Below, one piece after another: positions 38,949-48,859 of a DNA stretch of 64,000 nt (its first letter is position 1; each line of letters opens with the position of its first letter). The stretch covers positions 4,149,897 to 4,213,896 of the forward strand of contig NZ_JAEHGE010000001.1 in assembly GCF_016097415.1 (NCBI RefSeq). Direction: 5' to 3'. This DNA comes from a sulfur-oxidizing endosymbiont of Gigantopelta aegis. Lineage in GTDB: Bacteria > Pseudomonadota > Gammaproteobacteria > GRL18. The translations under genes were made by a program, and so were the position numbers. The notes under the pieces are model-generated. The model saw nothing but the letters and a program-made list of their open reading frames with translations. It ran no database searches and was not told the DNA's origin.

Positions 38949-39685
38949 ATTACGAATTGAAGATCATAGTTTGAGCTAACTGAAGCTTATTGTGAACGTG
39001 GGTTTTAATTGACGTTTACACTTCGCCAGAGTCGTTCAATCATAATGTTATCCATTGCTCTGCCTTTGCCGTCCATGCTGATTTTTATATCATTGGCCTT
39101 TAGAACACCTGTAAATGCTCTGCTAGTATATTGAGCACCTTGATCCGTATTGAAGATTTCTGGCTTTCCATATCGTCGCAGTGCTGTTTCCAGACTACTG
39201 ATACAAAAGCTTTCTTCCATGCTGGTTGACACTTCCCAGGACAGCACAAAACGGCTACTCCAGTCCATAACAGCACTTAGGTAGACAAATCCATGTGGCA
39301 TCCGTAAATACGTGATATCTGTGCACCAAACCTGGTTATTCCTATTAATATCAATTCCTTTGAGCAAATATGGATAGAGGTTATTTACTTTGCAAGGCTT
39401 GCTGGTATTGGGTTTTGGTGCCACTGAAACCAATCCCATGATCCGCATAAGCCGTTGAACTTTTTACGATTAATTTTATAACATTTCAATCTTAATGCAT
39501 TACGAATTTGACGACTGCCATAGAATGGATGTTTTATGTACAACTCATCAATCAAATTCATTAATGTTAAATCTTTATTTTGCAGAGGCTTTTTAGGTTG
39601 ATAGTAATAGCTTGAACGGTTCAGGCCGATAAGCTCACATTGTTTTTTGATGCTCAACTGAGGGTGCTCTTTTCTATGCAACACC

Positions 39686-39993
39686 GCTTTTCTGCTCTAC
39701 TCAGTTGAACATCTTCAACTTTTTTGACAGCCAGTCAGCCTCTACTTTTAGTTGACCTATTTGGCTGTACAGGTGTTCTTTTTTCCTTTTCATGTTCAGC
39801 ATCTTTATTCTCTAATTTTTTTTTGAAAAAGTATCGGCTGCACCATCAAGCATCTGCTTTTTCCAGCTATTGACCTGGGTGGTGTGCACTTCAAATTCTG
39901 ACGCAATTTCTGCGACTGTTTTTGACCTTTCAAAGCCTCAATGGCTACTTTTGCTTTAAATTTGTTGTTGAATGTTTTTCTTTTTGTGCTCAT
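39686..39993 (-). pseudogene. IS3-B orfA, frameshifted
   Basis: Begins MSTKRKTFNNKFKAKVAIEA LKGQK, a typical IS3 OrfA start, but after QKQSQK the frame departs from the expected helix-turn-helix (the normal TVAEIASEFEVHTTQVNSWK reading is found in another frame). The remainder of about 120 bp up to orfB is also out of frame. Confidence 0.7.
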
Positions 39994-40139
39994 TTCCCCC
40001 CGTTAGGTTAGCTCTGATGTGTCTTATATCTTAACCTATTGTCCAGTTTTCGGGGTCCACTATAAGAAGATAAATTTTTCATTATTAATTTAACACCTTA
40101 ATGTCCATTTTGGTTTAGAGGCTATAACTATTGCTTCCT

Positions 40140-40876
40140 TCAGGAGACAATGGTTAATTTACCCAGCCTTACATCTCTCTCAAATTTTACAGCGTCAAAA
40201 TCGAAGCGATTCTCATTATCTGGGTATTTATCAATCATCATGAATACGTTATGGAGTTGTTTTAATTTTAGTGCTTGAGGGCCGTTTAATTCTTTTTTCA
40301 ATAATTTTCTTGCTTTTTTATCGGAATTTTTATGCTCTCCAAGACTTGCGTAAGTACATCTTCAAGGCGATTTTTTCGACCGTCTCCCATACAATGCTGC
40401 TTAATATAGTTGTAAGCCGCCTTTTTAAAAAGAAGCTGAGAGAAGATCAGTGAATAGTCTTTGACATTTGTTGCATCTGCAAAGGAATTAAATGCATCAT
40501 TTAGGCTTTCATTAACTACTAGACTTTTATAAAACGCAATAAACCCATCAAGGACATCTCCTGCACTTACTTTTTGCTCTGGTGCTAATAAACCAAAGAC
40601 TGGTGATGGTTGTGTGATAGTAGCGGCTTTGAATGCGTAAGCAGATTGACATGCACCACTAGAAAAAAAAATAAGTTGTTTTTACATAGAATATTTATCT
40701 CTCTAAAATGATTAAATACTATTTCCCATTCAATGGCTGAACTATCAGGTAAATCTAAACTTTCTTTAGAGCTATGACCTTCTATATGGATATATGGAAT
40801 TTCACCTTTCTCTTTCAATTGTTTTTTATCTGATTAAATTTTTCAATCAAATCATTTTTTGTATTACATCTTATTA
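40140..40876 (-). pseudogene. Possible caspase/CHAT-like protease, N-terminus lost and frameshifted
   Basis: Read across three homopolymer shifts (near 40830, 40672 and 40340) the protein runs LKEKGEIPYIHIEGHSSKES, LDLPDSSAIEWEIVFNHF, LFFFSSGACQSAYAFKAATI, SPVFGLLAPEQKVSAGDVLD and on to a stop at 40140. The IHIEGHSS histidine and SSGACQS cysteine, about 45 residues apart, resemble the His-Cys dyad of CHAT/caspase-like proteases. The family call is tentative. The 5' end is removed by the IS21 terminus at 40877. Confidence 0.4.
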
Positions 40877-40959
40877 GGCGACAATTAACTTGTCCGGTCG
40901 GCGACAACTAGCTTGGCCGGTTTGATACACTCCAGACACATTAATCGAGAAGGATTTTT

Positions 40960-42449
40960 ATGTCTGGAAAATCAATTACCCAAGAACAGGTCAAGTTATA
41001 CATGTCACATCGAAAACAACCGAATCACACTCAAGCTTCATCAGCAGCCAAAGCAGGATTTTCAGAAAGATCAGCGCGACGCATTGATACAGGTAAGCAC
41101 CCCGGCGGCACCACACAGCCCAGACAGTACAAAACTCGAAAAGATCCCTTAAATGGTGCTTTTGAACAACATTTAGTGCCCTTACTTGAGATTGAGCCCA
41201 AACTACAGCCCATTACCTTATTAGAAGCACTGGAAGAGCTAGAACCCGGTCAATTTGACAACACTCACCTAAGAACACTGCAACGCCGAGTCAAACGCTG
41301 GCGTGCTCAGGAAGGACCGGAGCAAGAAGTTATTTTTCAACAAAAACACATTGCCGGTGATATGGGTATTTCAGATTACACCTGGGCTAATGAGCTTAAA
41401 ATCACGATTGACGGAGAAGATTTTAAACACAAACTTTATCACTACCGATTGGTTTATAGTGGCTGGACTTATGTTCAAGTTGTCTTAGGTGGAGAGAGCT
41501 TTGAATCTCTTTCTTCAGGCTTACAAAATGCGCTATGGCAATCAGGCGGTGTCCCTGTAAGCCACCGAACCGATAGCCTAAGTGCTGCATTTAACAATCA
41601 TTATGAACAAGAAAAGCTGACCGAGCGTTATGAAAAATTATGTCAATACTATGGTATAAAAGCCACTCGAAACAATAAAGGCATTGCCCATGAAAATGGA
41701 GCCATTGAATCCCCTAATGGTCATTTAAAACGCCGAATCGAACAAAAGCTACTCCTTCGTGGCAGTCGAGATTTTACCGCCTTATTGGATTATGAAGCCT
41801 TTATTGATGACATCGTTCGCCAAATAAACATACGCTGTAAAACACGATTTAATGAAGAAAAAGCACACTTAAAACCGCTTCCCAGCCGCCGCACCAATGG
41901 CTTTAGTGAGCTCTATGTTAAAGTCACCACAAGGAGTACCATTTCAGTTAAACGAGTCACTTATACCGTACCCTCCCGATTGATTGGTACCTATTGATCC
42001 ATATTTATGATCAACATTTAGATTGTTTCTATGGTCATGAATTGACCTTAAGTTTAAAGCGTATTTATGCACACCGCCATATCCGTTCGCGTTCAATCAA
42101 TTATAAACATATCATTCACTCGTTAGCCAAAAAGCCCAATGCCTTTAAATCATCGGCTTACCGAGATGATATTGTCCCAGAAGGTGATTTCACCCTGATT
42201 TGGGAAAATCTCAAACAAACGGGCATTCATGATGATGATTGCCGTTACATGGTGAGCTTGCTGTCCATTGCCGATGCCTATGATTGTGAAGCAGCGCTGG
42301 GTCGTTTTGTCTTAGCTTCGTTAGAAGCCGGCAGTCGAGTTTCCATCAAAGCGTGCCGTGACTTTTTTGCGCCCATGTCGGTTGATAGACCTCAGTACAC
42401 CAGTCAGCAACATGACTTATCGACCTACAATGTATTACTGGGGAATTAA
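40960..42449 (+). pseudogene. istA: IS21 IstA transposase, frameshifted
   Basis: The first 345 residues include the helix-turn-helix (KAGFSERSARRIDTGKHP) and DDE core (GDMGISDYTWANELKITIDG, VPVSHRTDSLSAAFNNHYEQ, NKGIAHENGAIESPNGHLKR). A missing T near 41990 stops the frame (RLIGTY); the C-terminal region continues as IYDQHLDCFYGHELTLSLKR in the overlapping frame to 42449. Confidence 0.87.
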
Positions 42450-43364
42450 TATGGCCAATGCACAAAGTTTACCGTTTTTACTCAAAGTACGTTTAACGAC
42501 CGTAACTTCTCAATAAGTCTGTGCAAAACTTGAAATAAAAACAAAAAAGTCTTGACAGCATTTTAGAGGACAAAAATTGCATTTTCACTGCCCCATGTAA
42601 TTTATCCCTATAAATGATCCTGTCGATCTGTCTCAGATCGAAATAGAATATTTTTGAATATTATCTTAACTGAGAGGGAGTTTGATCAACACAGGGCAAA
42701 CTAAAGAGCCTTAAAAAGCCATGATACAATTGTTTTATTGAAAACAACCTGTATTGATTATAGTGAAAAAATTACCTCCAATTCCAGAGATACCTGAAGA
42801 AGAAAAGACACCGGTAGTCCGATTACTCCTTGCTTTCATGGAGCAACAACAGGAAATCATTCAAAACCAACAGGTTGAAATCGATGCCCTTAAAACAGAA
42901 GTTGCTAAGCTTAAAAAGCTACCTCCAAAGCCTAAAATAAGAGCCAGTAAATTGCCAAAGGATGATGACAATGATAATCCGACAGGTCATTCAGGAAGCA
43001 AGAAAAACAACTCAGGAAATGGGACTAGTAAAAGTCGTAAACGAAAGAAGAAATTGGCTATTCATAAAACCACCGTTATCAAACCAGATAACCTGCCAGA
43101 ACATTCACGTTTTTTAGGGTATCAGGATTATTTTGTTCAGGAGCTGCTGATTAAGCCTTTCAATACTCGTTATCGATTGGCTCGCTATAAAACACCCGAT
43201 GGTGATACCTGTATAGGAAAATTGAGCTTTGATACACATATAGGACATTTTGGCCATACATTACAGAGTTATATCGTTTATCAATATTATCACCAGAGTA
43301 ATGTGGCTATACTTAACCGGACACACAACTTAAAATAACTAAAAGATAAAAAGTGTGACCTAAA

Positions 43365-43685
43365 ATGAATGATCAAACAAAAAAACCGAATAAAAGCTAT
43401 ACATCAGAATTTAAAGAATCAGCTGTCAAATTAGCTAATGAGACGGATCAACCCGTTTCTCAGACTGCCAGGGAGCTAGGTGTTAATGTAAATACTCTAC
43501 ATACCTGGATCAGTAAATATTCCAAACCGGTGAAGACGGTAGCCAATAGAAGTGATGAACACATTTATGATGAAGTAAAACGTCTGAAAAAAGAATTGGC
43601 AAAAGTGATTCAGGAGCGTGATTTATTAAAAAGGCCACAGCGTACTTTGCAAGGGAAACTTTGTGAAGTACGCATGGATAACTGA
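43365..43685 (+). CDS. IS3-A orfA, copy f
   Basis: A 106-residue OrfA with helix-turn-helix QTARELGVNVNTLHTWISKY and the zipper-like VKRLKKELAKVIQERDLL. The last residues ([17 protein letters not shown]) are not family-like, whereas the -1 frame after LLK reads [11 protein letters not shown] and stops. It overlaps the start of orfB by 23 bp, the usual IS3 arrangement. Confidence 0.82.
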   Translation: MNDQTKKPNKSYTSEFKESAVKLANETDQPVSQTARELGVNVNTLHTWISKYSKPVKTVANRSDEHIYDEVKRLKKELAKVIQERDLLKRPQRTLQGKLCEVRMDN

Positions 43686-44525
43686 TCAGGCTAAAGATTA
43701 CCCGGTAACGATTCTGTGCCGTTTTATGGATGTTTTCCGTAGTTGCTATTATGATTGGGTTAGCTCTCCTAAAACGGATAGAGAGAAAGAAAATGAAGCG
43801 CTTACTGAGCAGCTAAAAAACTGTTTGAAGACAGTCGCAAGACTTATGGAACCCGTCGTCTTAAAAGAAAACTGGCTGAAAAAGGCGTTCATATAAGCCG
43901 CCGGAGAATTGGTCGATTAATGAAAAAAGCCGGTTTGTTTTGTAAAACGAAGAGACGCTTTAAAGCGACGACTAATTCCAAGCATAATAAGCGTATATCT
44001 CCAAATTTACTGGAAAGAGAGTTTACTGTCTCTCAACCTGATCGCTACTATGTGGGTGATATTACCTATATTGCCACCAAGGAAGGCTGGTTATATTTAG
44101 CGGTTGTCATTGACTTATTCTCTAGGCAAATTGTTGGCTGGTCGATGGATGAGCGAATGAAAGCCAAGCTAGTCAATGATGCTTTACTGATGGCCATATG
44201 GAAGCGTAAACCAATGGATGGATTGCTTTGGCATACTGACCGAGGTAGCCAATATGCCTCTGATAGTCATAGAAAAATATTGTCGGATCATAACATAATT
44301 CAGTCTATGAGCCGCAAAGGAAATTGCTGGGACAATGCTGTATCAGAGAGCTTCTTTCATAGTTTGAAAACTGAATTGACGCACCATTGTCGATTCAAAA
44401 CCAGAGTAGAAGCAAAGCAGGCAATATTTGAATATATTGAGGTATTTTATAATCGGGAGCGACTTCATTCGGCTAATGATTATTTGTCACCAGTCGATTA
44501 TGAAATACAGCAGGAAATAGCTTAA
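43663..44525 (+). pseudogene. IS3-A orfB, copy f, two frames joined at A-AAA-AAC
   Basis: The N-terminal frame (from GTG 43663, one substitution giving [10 protein letters not shown]) stops at 43896. The catalytic part, open to 44525 in the -1 frame, has [29 protein letters not shown] and [10 protein letters not shown]. The shift lies at the classic slippery heptamer A-AAA-AAC around 43814-43820, after which the ancestral [18 protein letters not shown] is read. It could be decay or programmed frameshifting. Confidence 0.72.
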
Positions 44526-45780
44526 ATCGATTGATTGAAGAGGGGTAAAAGGCGACATAAATGCCGCCCATTACCGTTGACGGCCATCGGCTCCTCAGCC
44601 TGTGCCGTGAAGATATTGTAACAGGATCATTACCGTTGTGAAAATACCTTGGGTGAATGGAACGGCTCTATCGTTCCAGAGGGCAAAGCCCTTTCTCTTC
44701 ATCTGTTTAAAGTTAACATGAGAAACTAAAATGATAGGAAATACAAAATGACAAAAATCACTTGAAACAGCCAAAAAAATATTTAGAAAACTGTCCGGAA
44801 AAGTGTTGACACATCAGAGAGTGACTCAGCCATTGATAATACAACAATTAACAGAATTAGGTTTTGATATTTCAACGGGTCAGATCAATGAGATTTTAAT
44901 CCATGACAAAGACCATTTTCATACTGAAAAAATACATTGCTAACTGCCGGTATCAACAATAGTACTTATATCCATGTTGATGATACGGGTAGTCGTCATG
45001 ATGGAAAGAATGGTTATTGTACTCACGTTGGCAATGAAACCTTTGCCTGGTTTTCAAGTACTCGATATAAGAGCCGGATTAATTTTCTACAATTGTTACG
45101 AGGTGCTGCTGTTGATTATACGCTCAACGATGCAGCACTTGATTATATGAGAGCAGAAAAATTACCTCACAAGCCATTGAGCGTTATTGAACAAAGTCAT
45201 CAGACTTGCTTTGATAATGAAGAAGCCTGGAAATACTATCTGCAGAACAATAGTATCATAACACAACGGCATGTTCGCATTGCCACAGAAGGCGCTTTAC
45301 TGGGGGCATTAATTAACAGTGGCTTTCCAAGTGATTTGGTGATTGTGAGTGATGATGCAGGACAATTTGATATTTTGTTGCACGCATTATGTTGGATACA
45401 TGCAGACAGAGTGTTTCAGCGGATACTACCACTCAATGAGCGACATGATAAAGAACTGAACTGGGTACATACTCAGATTTGGGAACTATTTTATGATCTC
45501 AAACAATATAAACTTGAGCCAGATGATCCGTTGAAGTCAGCGATTGCTGAACATTTTGATGAATTGTGCCGGACTAAAACAAGCTTTGAAACGTTGAATC
45601 AGGCACTGAAACGATTGGCAAGAAATAAAACAGAATTACTGCTGGTATTGGAACGGCCTGATATTCCTCTTCATAATAATTTGAGTGAAAATGATATTCG
45701 AGAATATGTTATTAAGCGTAAAATTAGTGGTAGTACACGCTCAAAGGATGGGCAACTTTGCAGAGATACCTTTGTCAGTT

Positions 45781-47033
45781 TGATGTGTCAACACTTTTCC
45801 GGACAGTTTTCTAAATATTTTTTTGGCTGTTTCAAGTGATTTTTGTCATTTTGTATTTCCTATCATTTTAGTTTCTCATGTTAACTTTAAACAGATGAAG
45901 AGAAAGGGCTTTGCCCTCTGGAACGATAGAGCCGTTCCATTCACCCAAGGTATTTTCACAACGGTAATGATCCTGTTACAATATCTTCACGGCACAGGCT
46001 GAGGAGTCGATGGCCGTCAACGGTAATGGGCGGCATTTATGTCGCCTTTTACCCCTCTTCAATCAATCGATTTAAGCTATTTCCTGCTGTATTTCATAAT
46101 CGACTGGTGACAAATAATCATTAGCCGAATGAAGTCGCTCCCGATTATAAAATACCTCAATATATTCAAATATTGCCTGCTTTGCTTCTACTCTGGTTTT
46201 GAATCGACAATGGTGCGTCAATTCAGTTTTCAAACTATGAAAGAAGCTCTCTGATACAGCATTGTCCCAGCAATTTCCTTTGCGGCTCATAGACTGAATT
46301 ATGTTATGATCCGACAATATTTTTCTATGACTATCAGAGGCATATTGGCTACCTCGGTCAGTATGCCAAAGCAATCCATCCATTGGTTTACGCTTCCATA
46401 TGGCCATCAGTAAAGCATCATTGACTAGCTTGGCTTTCATTCGCTCATCCATCGACCAGCCAACAATTTGCCTAGAGAATAAGTCAATGACAACCGCTAA
46501 ATATAACCAGCCTTCCTTGGTGGCAATATAGGTAATATCACCCACATAGTAGCGATCAGGTTGAGAGACAGTAAACTCTCTTTCCAGTAAATTTGGAGAT
46601 ATACGCTTATTATGCTTGGAATTAGTCGTCGCTTTAAAGCGTCTCTTCGTTTTACAAAACAAACCGGCTTTTTTCATTAATCGACCAATTCTCCGGCGGC
46701 TTATATGAACGCCTTTTTCAGCCAGTTTTCTTTTAAGACGACGGGTTCCATAAGTCTTGCGACTGTCTTCAAACAGTTTTTTAGCTGCTCAGTAAGCGCT
46801 TCATTTTCTTTCTCTCTATCCGTTTTAGGAGAGCTAACCCAATCATAATAGCAACTACGGAAACATCCATAAAACGGCACAGAATCGTTACCGGGTAATC
46901 TTTAGCCTGATCAGTTATCCATGCGTACTTCACAAAGTTTCCCTTGCAAAGTACGCTGTGGCCTTTTTAATAAATCACGCTCCTGAATGTCACACTTTTT
47001 ATCTTTTAGTTATTTTAAAAGTAAGCCACATTA
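45781..47033 (-). mobile_element. IS3-A copy g (orfA deleted)
   Basis: Both termini are present with the 3-bp duplication GTT (45778-45780 and 47034-47036). Most of orfA is deleted near 46988, and several bases of the left terminus are altered (AAAAGTAAGCCACATTA). Inserted in IS66-B copy 3, only a few bases from the site equivalent to copy d. Confidence 0.9.
46072..46941 (-). pseudogene. IS3-A orfB, copy g, frameshifted
   Basis: The catalytic 201-residue part (46072-46677) is open with all three DDE motifs. The N-terminal region is out of frame: it shares the six-A shift site with other copies and also lacks a G near 46859 (TACGGAAACATCC). Inactive unless several shifts occur. Confidence 0.8.
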
Positions 47034-48125
47034 GTTTAAAGAAACAAGGAATTTCATTCTGGGATTTTATTAATGACCGGATCAGCAAGAGAAATTTGAT
47101 CCCATATCTGCCTGAGTTGCTGAAAGGTAAAGTTTGTGCTGTTTAAATGCACAGACTTATTGAGAAGTTACTAACGACCATGGTCAAACAATGGCAGCAG
47201 GTTTCACAAAAAGCCATTGAATTAGATTGGGAGCCTGAATTATTTTTAGCCCATTTATGTGAATTAGAAACCAGTTACCGGCATGACAACAAATTAAAGC
47301 GCTTATTAAGAGAAAGCAAACTACCCATTGGTAAACAGTTATCACAGTATGACTTTAATGAAATAACCGGTGTGACAGCCCAACAGCTCAAACAAAAAAT
47401 CACTCAGTTAGACTGGCTCAGGCAAGGACATAATCTGCTTTTATTTGGTGCCAGTGGTCTGGGGAAAACGCATTTAGCCGCCGCTATTGGTTACGCACTC
47501 ATCGAGCAATCAGTGCGGGTTAAATTCATGAGCAGCACTTCATTGGTGCAAATGCTTCAAAAGGCAAAAGAAGCGTTATCTCTGGAATTTGAACTGAAAA
47601 AGCTGGATAAATATGAGTTACTTATTCTTGATGATATTGGCTATGTCAAAAAAACCAATAGTGAAAGCCAGGTACTATTTGAATTAATTGCGCACCGATA
47701 TGAACGCAATAGCTTGCTCATTACCTCAAACCAGGCTTTCAGTGAATGGGATAGTATCTTCACTGACAATATGATGACAGTGGCTGCCATTGACCGACTC
47801 ATTCATCATGCGTCTATTTATCAAATTGAAGGCGACAGTTATCGTAGAAAACAAGCGATGAAAGGCTTAGATTAATGGCTAACTCATTGATCGCTGAACA
47901 TTTTAAAAGCAAGATAAAAAGCATAGAGCGGGCGAAAAGCCAAAAAGCTCAAAGTGGCCTCGTGCAAGAGCAAAAGCCGCACATCGGTCGCTTTTCGCCC
48001 TAGAGCCAGATCAAGAGCAGCGACTAAAGAAAAATCAAGTTAAAAAGAAGAGCAGACAATTAAAGGAGAATAATCGATTGTAAAAACTCACTATGAATAA
48101 AATAATAAATTAGAAACCGGCCAAG

Positions 48126-48368
48126 CTAATTGTCGCCAACCGGACAAGGTAGTTGACGCCAGATAGCGGAGCGTATGATTAATTCGGTCGCTGCACTATC
48201 AAAGGTATTAAGTCCCATGCGAACCGATTCTAATTCCTTGACAATATAATGCTCTAAATCATTATCATTCAGTGGCAGGATATTTTCAGAATAAGTAATT
48301 CGGCTTTTAATGTCCTCATTCACATTGAGACTTAGATAATGCAATAAATCGCGTTGCCCAAACAACAC
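48126..48368 (-). pseudogene. ExeA/TniB-like AAA ATPase, middle fragment
   Basis: About 68 native residues (LFGQRDLLHYLSLNVNEDIK, ILPLNDNDLEHYIVKELESV, DSAATELIIRSA) resemble the sensor region of ExeA/TniB-type ATPases that accompany transposons. The frame enters the IS21 terminus at 48160, and both ends of the gene are missing. It is probably a relic of another mobile element. Confidence 0.55.
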
Positions 48369-48369
48369 C

Positions 48370-48622
48370 TATGACCGCAAAGGCCGCTTGGCTCTGACAA
48401 TGGATGTTGATGATTGGATTGATATACAAATCTTCTATTGAATGTGTTCGTTTTGTGCCAATAGATAATAATATTGCTATTCGATCAGTTCGTTTACTTG
48501 GTGGGTTTCATCCTGATCCAGCCGATAGAATAATCACTGCATTAGCAAGATATTTATCAGTTGTATTAGTATCCTGTGATGAAAAAATCAGAGCATACAA
48601 ACACGTTAAAACTATTTGGTAG
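48370..48622 (+). pseudogene. PIN-domain (VapC-like) toxin, 3' fragment, frameshifted
   Basis: The sequence reads YDRKGRLALTMDVDDWI, then after a frameshift near 48415 VRFVPIDNNIAIRSVRLLGG, HPDPADRIITALARYLSVVL and KIRAYKHVKTIW. The DPADRIITA motif is typical of VapC PIN toxins. The 5' half is missing; the fragment abuts the inverted ATPase fragment. Confidence 0.7.
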
Positions 48623-48859
48623 GAAAATTAAAATAGAATAAAAAATGTATTTGACAAGCAATATCATCAATTAATGAATCACTGGGGGCAGAGTAAATTG
48701 GTATTGGACTCAAGGTTCAGAATAATTGATTTTCTATTTTTCCTGAGATATTTAATTTTAGTCAATTTCAATAATCCCAGATTACTTCATCTTCTGATTC
48801 ATCTAGCTTTATATTCATTACATGAGTAGAATTTGGAAATATATCACTCAGTCTTTTAA

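Larger units (their letters stand above)
36628..39019 (-). mobile_element. Classical IS66 element with tnpA, tnpB, tnpC
   Basis: Length 2392 bp, termini GTATACGTCAAAACTTCCCA and the related inverted GTAAACGTCAATTAAAACCC, flanked by the 8-bp duplication ACTTCGCC (36620-36627 and 39020-39027). It lies inside the IS3-B transposase gene. All three genes are in the canonical order; tnpB and tnpC are frameshifted. Confidence 0.92.
36437..39684 (-). pseudogene. IS3-B orfB transposase, split by IS66 and frameshifted
   Basis: Pieces are 39385-39684 (RKEHPQLSIKKQCELIGLNR, HTH and HPFYGSRQIRNAL), 39027-39448 (NQVWCTDITYLRMPHGFVYL, FNTDQGAQYTSRAF, MDGKGRAMDNIMIERLWRSV) and, beyond the IS66, 36437-36627 (KYEEIYLKDYQSIDELKSSL, FYNHERPHSTHGGKTPAEIY). 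Joined at the IS66 target duplication they give RLWRSVKYEEIYL, the normal IS3 order. A frameshift near 39440 also breaks the frame. Confidence 0.82.
36398..40059 (-). mobile_element. IS3-B element, interrupted by classical IS66
   Basis: A second, different IS3-family element. The right end is TGTCCAGTTTTCGGGGTCCA at 40040-40059, a common IS3 terminus. The left end is uncertain (about 36398, where TGGAC recurs next to the palindrome). It encodes frameshifted orfA and orfB and contains the IS66 at 36628-39019. Confidence 0.75.
43299..44816 (+). mobile_element. IS3-A copy f (reference full-length copy)
   Basis: Length 1518 bp, termini TAATGTGGCTATACTTAACC and, inverted, TGATGTGTCAACACTTTTCC (about 17 of 23 positions match), flanked by the 3-bp duplication GAG, as in the IS3 family. 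Contains orfA, orfB and a 290-bp non-coding tail with small hairpins (GGAACGGCTCTATCGTTCC, GAGGGCAAAGCCCTTTC). Confidence 0.92.
42754..47146 (+). pseudogene. IS66-B transposase, copy 3, fragmented
   Basis: Pieces are 42754-43298 (N-terminal part), 44817-45780 (LTELGFDISTGQINEIL, IHVDDTGSRH, SDDAGQFD, LHNNLSENDIREYV) and 47034-47146 (KQGISFWDFINDRISKRNLI to GKVCAV). The interruptions are IS3-A copies f and g, and a six-A run near 44930 also shifts the frame. Apart from these the catalytic residues are intact. Confidence 0.87.
42502..47171 (+). mobile_element. IS66-B copy 3, containing two IS3-A copies
   Basis: Complete termini and a perfect 8-bp duplication TAACGACC (42494-42501 and 47172-47179). 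IS3-A copies f and g are inserted at 43299-44816 and 45781-47033. Removing both leaves about 1.89 kb, the size of copy 1. Insertion order is IS21 first, then IS66-B, then IS3-A. Confidence 0.92.
42451..47875 (+). pseudogene. istB: IS21 IstB ATPase, interrupted by IS66-B copy 3
   Basis: The start MANAQSLPFLLKVRLTT (42451-42501) is separated from the rest by IS66-B. It resumes after the duplicated TAACGACC at 47172 as MVKQWQQVSQKAIELDWEPE with Walker A GASGLGKTHLAAA and Walker B YELLILDDIGYV, ending at 47875. IstB is the AAA+ helper of IS21 transposition. The downstream part can be read alone but lacks its natural start. Confidence 0.87.
40877..48160 (+). mobile_element. IS21-family element containing nested IS66-B and IS3-A copies
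   Basis: Terminal repeats of about 45 bp (GGCGACAATTAACTTGTCCG at the left, its inverted counterpart ending GACGCC at 48160) each hold two CGACAA-type subrepeats, as in IS21. Genes istA and istB are present. IS66-B copy 3 (42502-47171) is inserted near the start of istB; without it the element is about 2.6 kb. Flanking genes on the two sides are unrelated and no target duplication could be read. Confidence 0.88.

Noticed and set aside
42502..47171. A functional composite transposon formed by IS3-A copies f and g
   Set aside because: Both copies have their own 3-bp duplications inside IS66-B, so they inserted independently, and the segment between them is just IS66-B transposase.
48126..48368. 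A link between the ATPase fragment and the exopolysaccharide ATPase at 33596-34152
   Set aside because: Sequences differ clearly; this one resembles transposon-type ExeA/TniB ATPases, and it lacks the XrtA-associated motifs.
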